Shown here in pieces: positions 58,871 to 64,000 of a stretch of 64,000 nt of DNA (its first letter is position 1; each line of letters opens with the position of its first letter). The stretch is from contig JAZHRO010000063.1 in assembly GCA_037157565.1 (NCBI GenBank), forward strand, positions 154,244,501 to 154,308,500, written 5' to 3'. The notes beneath the pieces are model-generated. The model did not search any database and was not told where the DNA came from. It worked only from the letters and a program-made list of their open reading frames with translations. A program made the position numbers and the translations under genes. The DNA is from Thalassia testudinum. Lineage: Eukaryota > Streptophyta > Magnoliopsida > Alismatales > Hydrocharitaceae.

Positions 58871-59699
58871 ACTCATATGCAAAGCAACGCAAACCAAATG
58901 CTAAAGAATGGACCACATCTTTTTAACTATCGACCATATAGTTTTAGTCATCAGAACATTCAAGTTCTGCTAAGGTTTCATAATACTGTATTATGCTTCT
59001 TTCTCTAACATGAATATGAGTAGTTTTCATCCCTTTTCAGTCCTTGTTTATAGATCTCTTTGTAACTTTATGTTCCTTAAATATGGAGTTGAACCCTTTC
59101 AGAACTGTTAAATAAAAAAATGTCATAATTTACTCATTGTTTCCAAAAATGTATTTACATTGGCAAAAACCTCAACAACCCTTAGAAGGATCAAGTTAAG
59201 GTTAGCATGTCAAAAATTGTTGTTGGCCAATTCACTAATCAGCTTTAGCAGTCAGTCAAAAGGTACAAATGGAATCCATAAAATTGTAAGCATGAACAAC
59301 TACTATTGTAATATAACTTACCTAGTTATTCCTTCTAGATTAGTAGTTATTTCTGCACACAAGTCAAAGCCAAATAGAGTTTATTGCATAAAAAATGTTG
59401 AGATAATTATTAAATGATGAAATTATAGAGTGGGCGTGGATGAAGTGTTGTGGTAGAAGCATATAGGTTTACAATGGGCAACAAAGTTGGCAATAATGAG
59501 CAAGCAATAGAGTGCCAGCGAGGAGGCTAAAAAAGGATAGGTAGAGGATATTATGGCTATATCTCCTCATTCTGATTTCCTTCCGTCACCCTAGCCTAAG
59601 TTAGTGAATGCTAATTGAGATCTACAAAAGAATGGAATACTTGAGAATCTAAATAAATTCCAACCACAAAATGTTCAACACAAATTGCTGGTGAATATG
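58871..59699. other. Unassigned DNA, possibly more LINE relic
   Basis: No coding or repeat feature recognised. Confidence 0.4.
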
Positions 59700-60361
59700 T
59701 GATGGGAACATCATCATAGGCCCTAACTAGCCACTTTAGTAAAGTATGATTGATAAAAGCTCCTACATAATCATCTGAGGGTTATAATTCCATATTATAC
59801 CAATTTAAGAGAAGAACAAGAAATCAGGGTTAATTCTGTAATTTTAACAGCACATCAGGAACACACATTAACCATAGGGTCACTTAGGGGTTAAATGAAG
59901 GTCAAATGAGCTTAAAAGTCCAAAAAGTGAGTCAACAGAAATAGAAACAGGATTTCACATGTTTCGAGAACCATAATAACACATAAAACCCTAATTTCAG
60001 ACCTACTTAAATTAAAGAGGTTCTGGTTAGAATAAAATTCATCTAAACCTCTTAAAATTCATAGAAAAATATTCTAAAAAGTTTGGTACCCTTGGTTTGA
60101 CCATCTGAACCTATTTTGACATAGAATAAAGTTAGATGAAATTTTACTCTAATTTAGGCTTTTATGCAAATTTCCTAGTAAAACATAGTCAAAACTCAAA
60201 TCCAACTTCACCATTAGATTCCTTGGGTCCAAATTAGGTTGGTATCAAAATTTGAGCCCAATCAGAGTCCATCTTGACCTAGTTTGCAATTTAGCCCTTT
60301 AAAACTCTCTTTCTCACATCACACCCTCAGGTTTTGAATTATTTGCAAAAGGGTCTCTAAC
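59700..60361 (+). repeat. Element H: start of an A-like LTR
   Basis: It begins TGATGGGAACATCATCA and follows the A LTR (CTAACTAG, GATAAAAGCTCCTACATAA) with clear divergence. No PPT precedes it, so it is a 5' LTR or a solo LTR. It is split at 60361 by a C-family solo LTR and resumes at 62551-62810 (GCCGCCATTG matches the A LTR). Confidence 0.75.
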
Positions 60362-62550
60362 TGATAAGGATTTTGCACGGTTTGTAAAATACATCATTGT
60401 AACGTGTAAAATCGATCAACTATTAAATTTATAAGACCTAGATAGTGGAGTATCTAGGGTCATCCAAGGAGGTCAATTTGTTTGCTAAATCAAATCTCTT
60501 GCTTTAAAAGGAACTCAACTTTCTTTTTGGTATTTTATATATAAGATTTTTATAGGTTTTGAAAAAATGGCAAGACACAAGTGTTGCTGATAGCGGGAAA
60601 ATAACTAATACCTATTTTAATAAAGCTAACCCTAAGGTGACAAGTAGAACTTTTACCCAAGCTCACCCTAGGCATGTGGAGGCCTAGAGTAATTAGGGAG
60701 AGAGAGTGAAACAAATGCTAGGCAAAACTTGTAAAAAGCTATGCAACAAAAATTAAGAGAAGGCAACTTGATTTAATGAAAATTTTCTACACAAAACCTA
60801 TAAAGGAAAGCTTCTACTCTACTTGAAAATACATGAAAAATAAAACACAAATCCTCTAGATAAAATGGTAAAGAAGAGGACTTCTTGCTCCAAGCCAAGT
60901 AGCTCCTTGACTTGAAAAGACAACTCCTTCTCCTTCCTTGAGATGCTCCTCCAAAAGTTGTCCTCCGAGGTGGAAGCTACCACCTTTAATGATCTCCTTC
61001 AAGGGTGGGCGTGAACCACCCTTGTTCCTCCTTGCCTGGTTGTCCTCCTAGTGGGGGAATGTTCCTCCTCCTTGGCATGGCACAAGGGAGAAGAAAAAGT
61101 GGAAGAAGGCACCAAGGGGGTAGGTAGGGTGCCCCCTTAATCTTCTTCTCTTATTCTTCTGCCTTGGCTGTGGGTATGGTGATTTTAGGGTGGAATTATA
61201 CTAAAGGGAGGATGGATTTGTTTTGTGGAATGTGATGGGTTTTTATAGAGGTGGAAGGGGATAGGGTTGGCGTGAATAGGTGGAGGGCTAGGATTGATTT
61301 TAGGGGTGGTTATGGGTGGTTAGGTTGATCTTAGGGCTAAGGTTAATTGGCACCACCTAATGGGTGCTAAGGGGGTAGTTATGGTGGCCAAAAGGCACCT
61401 AAAGTTGGCACCAATTGTGGGTCTTCTAGAAGGTGTTGAGGTGGATGGTGGAGATGGGATCAAAAGGAGAAGAATGGTGGGGATTTATGGTGGTTTTGGA
61501 GGGAAAGTTGGTGCCACCTTGATGGTGGCTTTTGGAGGTGGTGGGATGAAAGGTGGTGATGGTGGTGGCGCCAACTTGGAGTAGGGTGGAGCTAGCTTAG
61601 GTGAGCTTAGGTAGGGTTGAGTTGGTGGAGCTAGCTAGGAAGGGTTTTTAGGTGGTGGATTGCCAAGGGAGCTAGAGCCTAGCTAAGCTATCTTAGCTAG
61701 TAGTGGAGTAGAGGAGGAGGTATTGGAGCTAGGGTTTGAAGAGAGGAGCTGAGGAGAAGTTTGGAGCTTGAATTGGAGCTGGTAGCTACTGAAGAGGGTA
61801 GCATGGAGCTACTCTAGTTGGCTTAGCTTTCTAGTTCTTTGCTAGCTACTAAGCCAAGTTAAAGTAAGCTGGCTTCTACCATAAGGAGCTGAGGTGAGCT
61901 GGGTCTGGTGTTCCTGGGGAGGATCAAGCTGGTTGAGGCAGCTAAGGTAGCTTAGCTCAACTGAGTTGAGCTAAGTTGAGCCCCAGGAGCTGGACTTGAG
62001 CTTTCTAAGTTGAAATGAAGTCATCTTCAGCTGGATGGAGTTGAGTGGAGCTGGATGTAGGTGGACCTGAGCTGGGGTGAACTCCAGTCAACTCAACTGT
62101 GCTAGCTAGAGCTCCCTGGGAACTATTGGGAGCTGAGATGAGCAAGATTCAGCTAAGTTGAGCTGGATCTGAGCTGACCTGAACTAGGGTAAGCGAAGAT
62201 GAGCTCTCTTGAGCTACCATTCAGCTAAGATGAGATGCATGGAGCTAGGATGAACTAACCCTAGTCCAAATGAGTTGAAATTCAGCTATGGTGAGTTGGA
62301 TTTGGCTGAGTTCCAGCTGGTTTGGGCTCCTACTTCACCAGTTGCCTTCCTGAGTGCTAGGATTCTTGGGATCTAGCAATCTGCTTATCCCTAACACTCA
62401 CAAAAACACATCAAAAAGACAATGAAAGGTAAAATGCATGCCTATCCTAATTTATGCCTAAATGCAGCCAAAAAACCCATTTGCAGAGTAAAATCCTAAG
62501 AGCTAAGTTTGTTTTAATGCATAAGAATGATGATAAACTGGCATTTATCA
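60362..62550 (-). mobile_element. Solo LTR of the C family
   Basis: 2189 bp, TGATAAGG...ATTTATCA on the + strand, flanked by CTAAC at 60357-60361 and 62551-62555. It carries the AGCT-phased zone, the minus-strand TATAAAAA at about 61244 and the terminal hairpin (TGATAAA-TGCCAG-TTTATCA). It has no PBS, internal part or second LTR, the product of LTR-LTR recombination. Confidence 0.93.
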
Positions 62551-62810
62551 CTAACCTCTCATCATTTTCTTCACTTTGGTCCTTGCCGCCATTGGCAGTG
62601 GGAACGCATCAACAGCGAAGATCAAGGGAGGTTTTCTCCCTCAAATCAAATCTAATCACCTCAAAACATTGGAGGGAAGATCTGCAGGAGGTTTGTTGAT
62701 CTGCCAGACCATAACTCGACCTCCAAATCAAGCTCTTGAGCTCGAGCGAACTCAAGATTTCTAGGGATTCTTTTCCTTGAAATTACAAGCTATTCAAGAT
62801 CCTTCCCAAG
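62551..62810 (+). repeat. Element H LTR, continued
   Basis: It continues the A-like LTR after the solo LTR and ends where element G begins at TGATGTGCATACATC. Confidence 0.6.
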
Positions 62811-64000
62811 TGATGTGCATACATCTGATTAACCTAAAGTGTCCATTGATGCATGTTCTTAGTGTCACATTAGCATTATACACTGTAAATAGTGCATAAC
62901 ATACATAATCATGCATTTAGATCAAGTTGTATGAATTGTATAGTAATTGTCTCCTTTTTATGGTCAAGGACAGGGAGACCTTTTATCTAGGCCTCAGATC
63001 GAAGATCCAACTGTACGGATCTAATCAGGGTGATGATTGGAGTTTAACGACTCCAAGATCATCCTAATTGGACATCCGTAGCACCAGATAGAGACTGAGG
63101 AACCCTAAAGATCAAGGGCCAAGATGGTGTCAATCTGCACCTCAGACGACAAATCTGACCGCATAGATGGATTCAAATCAACGATCGTAGCCTAACGGCA
63201 CGAAAATTGGTCCAATCCGACACCCGTGGCACCGTCTACAATACTCAAAAGATGGATGGCCAAGATGGATCCACGTGGCACCATCTCAACCGCCCAATAA
63301 ACCCCAAGGACCCACATCTACCTTTCCTTCTTTACCCGCCCACTCGATCTCGACCGTTGGATGCTCTTCGAACGGTCGCGAAACCACATGCACAAAACCG
63401 CTCGCTTGCCTAAAGAGAAGGCGTAGCGCAGCGGTCGAGCATCTTCACGAGAAGAATGGTTGTGTGTTCGAGCCACGCTACACCTTAAATTGAAGAGTGC
63501 ACGTGGAGCTGGGAGATCGAGCGGAGCCATGCGATCAAGATTGTGCAACGCTGAGCGAGTGATAATGCCCATGCACGATTAGACGCACGGCGCTGATGCG
63601 TGATCGCACGCGAGCGTGCGGTGTGAGCAAGGATGGTTTAAGCCGTCCAATCTCTTGATCAAATGGCAGATATCGCGCGTACGTGCGTAGGAGTTTTGAG
63701 TAGAGAAGAGGAGCGGGCATGTGCGGTGCATGGACATGTCAGCCACGACGAACCTTTAGTGAGGTTTAAGTTCATTACTAAAGGTCCCATATTAATGTTT
63801 TTCAAATTAAAATGCCCAAAATGACCCCACTCCTTGCAACTATAAAAAGAGAACCCCTCCATATGAATTTCTCATCCCTTCTCTTCTATCCCTCTCCAAA
63901 GCTCAAGAGGAGCCTATCCCACACTTGGGATGCTCCTCAAGAGTTAAAATCAATTTTTGGCCCCCATTACGGAAGCGGATCCTACAACGACGACAACATG
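62811..64000 (+). repeat. Element G: F-like LTR, truncated by the window end
   Basis: It starts TGATGT-GCAT-ACATC (hairpin). Its middle matches the F LTR at low identity (for example GGATG, AATCAACGATCG, CACGTGGCACCATC at about 63170-63290 against 42970-43090). TATAAAAAGAGA at about 63841 is followed by a T/C-rich stretch. The expected duplication would be CCAAG (62806-62810); its partner lies outside. Confidence 0.6.
63417..63486 (+). other. tRNA-like sequence with pol III A and B boxes in LTR G
   Basis: TAGCGCAGCGGT (63424-63435) fits the A-box consensus at 11 of 12 positions. GTGTTCGAGCC (63464-63474) fits the B box. The outer bases pair as an acceptor-like stem with one mismatch. The anticodon arm is not canonical, so it is not a tRNA gene; it may be a SINE head. 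LTR F has a weaker equivalent near 43245-43300. Confidence 0.35.

Noticed and set aside
61360..61584. Gly/Val-rich frame in the C-family solo LTR
   Set aside because: It comes from GGTGG-rich LTR sequence; the homologous regions of the other C LTRs are not open in the same way.

Overview
This is intergenic nuclear DNA from a flowering plant, probably one with a large, repeat-rich genome. It is almost entirely nested LTR retrotransposons of an Athila-like Ty3/gypsy group. The grouping rests on primer-binding sites matching the 3' end of plant tRNA-Asp (TGGCGCCGTTGCCGGGGA or decayed forms), a DLGA-type protease, an FMDDF reverse transcriptase and very long LTRs. I found no intact host gene. Species cannot be named from this window. 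Element letters below are my own labels.

Layout. Element F (+ strand; only its 3' end and 3' LTR, about 41102-44250, are visible) was hit by element E (- strand; 1-699, 25352-27011 and 40156-about 41101). E was hit twice. Element A (+, 700-25351, target duplication CCAGG) lies in its internal part, and element C (-, 27012-40155) lies in its LTR. A's 5' LTR was split by element B (-, 2284-17171, duplication GAAGG). C's 5' LTR was split by D1, a solo LTR (37129-39778, duplication GCTGA). Both stacks are four layers deep. From 44251 to 59699 is older low-copy sequence carrying two more D-family solo LTRs (D2 48302-50985, TTGTA; D3 55327-58061, CTTGA), a MULE-like transposon with about 205-bp inverted repeats (47255-47956), a tRNA-Gly relic, an L1 LINE relic and exon-like scraps. 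From 59700 an A-like LTR (H) is split by a C-family solo LTR (60362-62550, CTAAC) and then by another F-like LTR (G, 62811 to the window end).

Coding capacity is divided among the elements. B has protease, RT, RNase H and integrase, with one in-frame stop in integrase, but lacks the gag capsid region. Its LTRs differ at only about 20 sites in 4.4 kb, so it moved recently. C has a decayed gag plus protease and no RT or integrase. A has none of these but carries a long acidic reading frame of unknown function, broken by a single stop. If these were mobile, they needed proteins from each other or from relatives.

The most unusual structures are non-coding. The D-family LTRs carry several blocks of the palindrome CAGACGTCTG at exact 20-bp or alternating 12/20-bp spacing, conserved in three independent insertions. 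The C LTR carries AGCT at 10-11-bp helical phase. Most of the Athila-like LTRs seen here begin with a short hairpin whose arm sequences differ between families while staying complementary. C is flanked by a 79-bp direct repeat instead of a 5-bp duplication.
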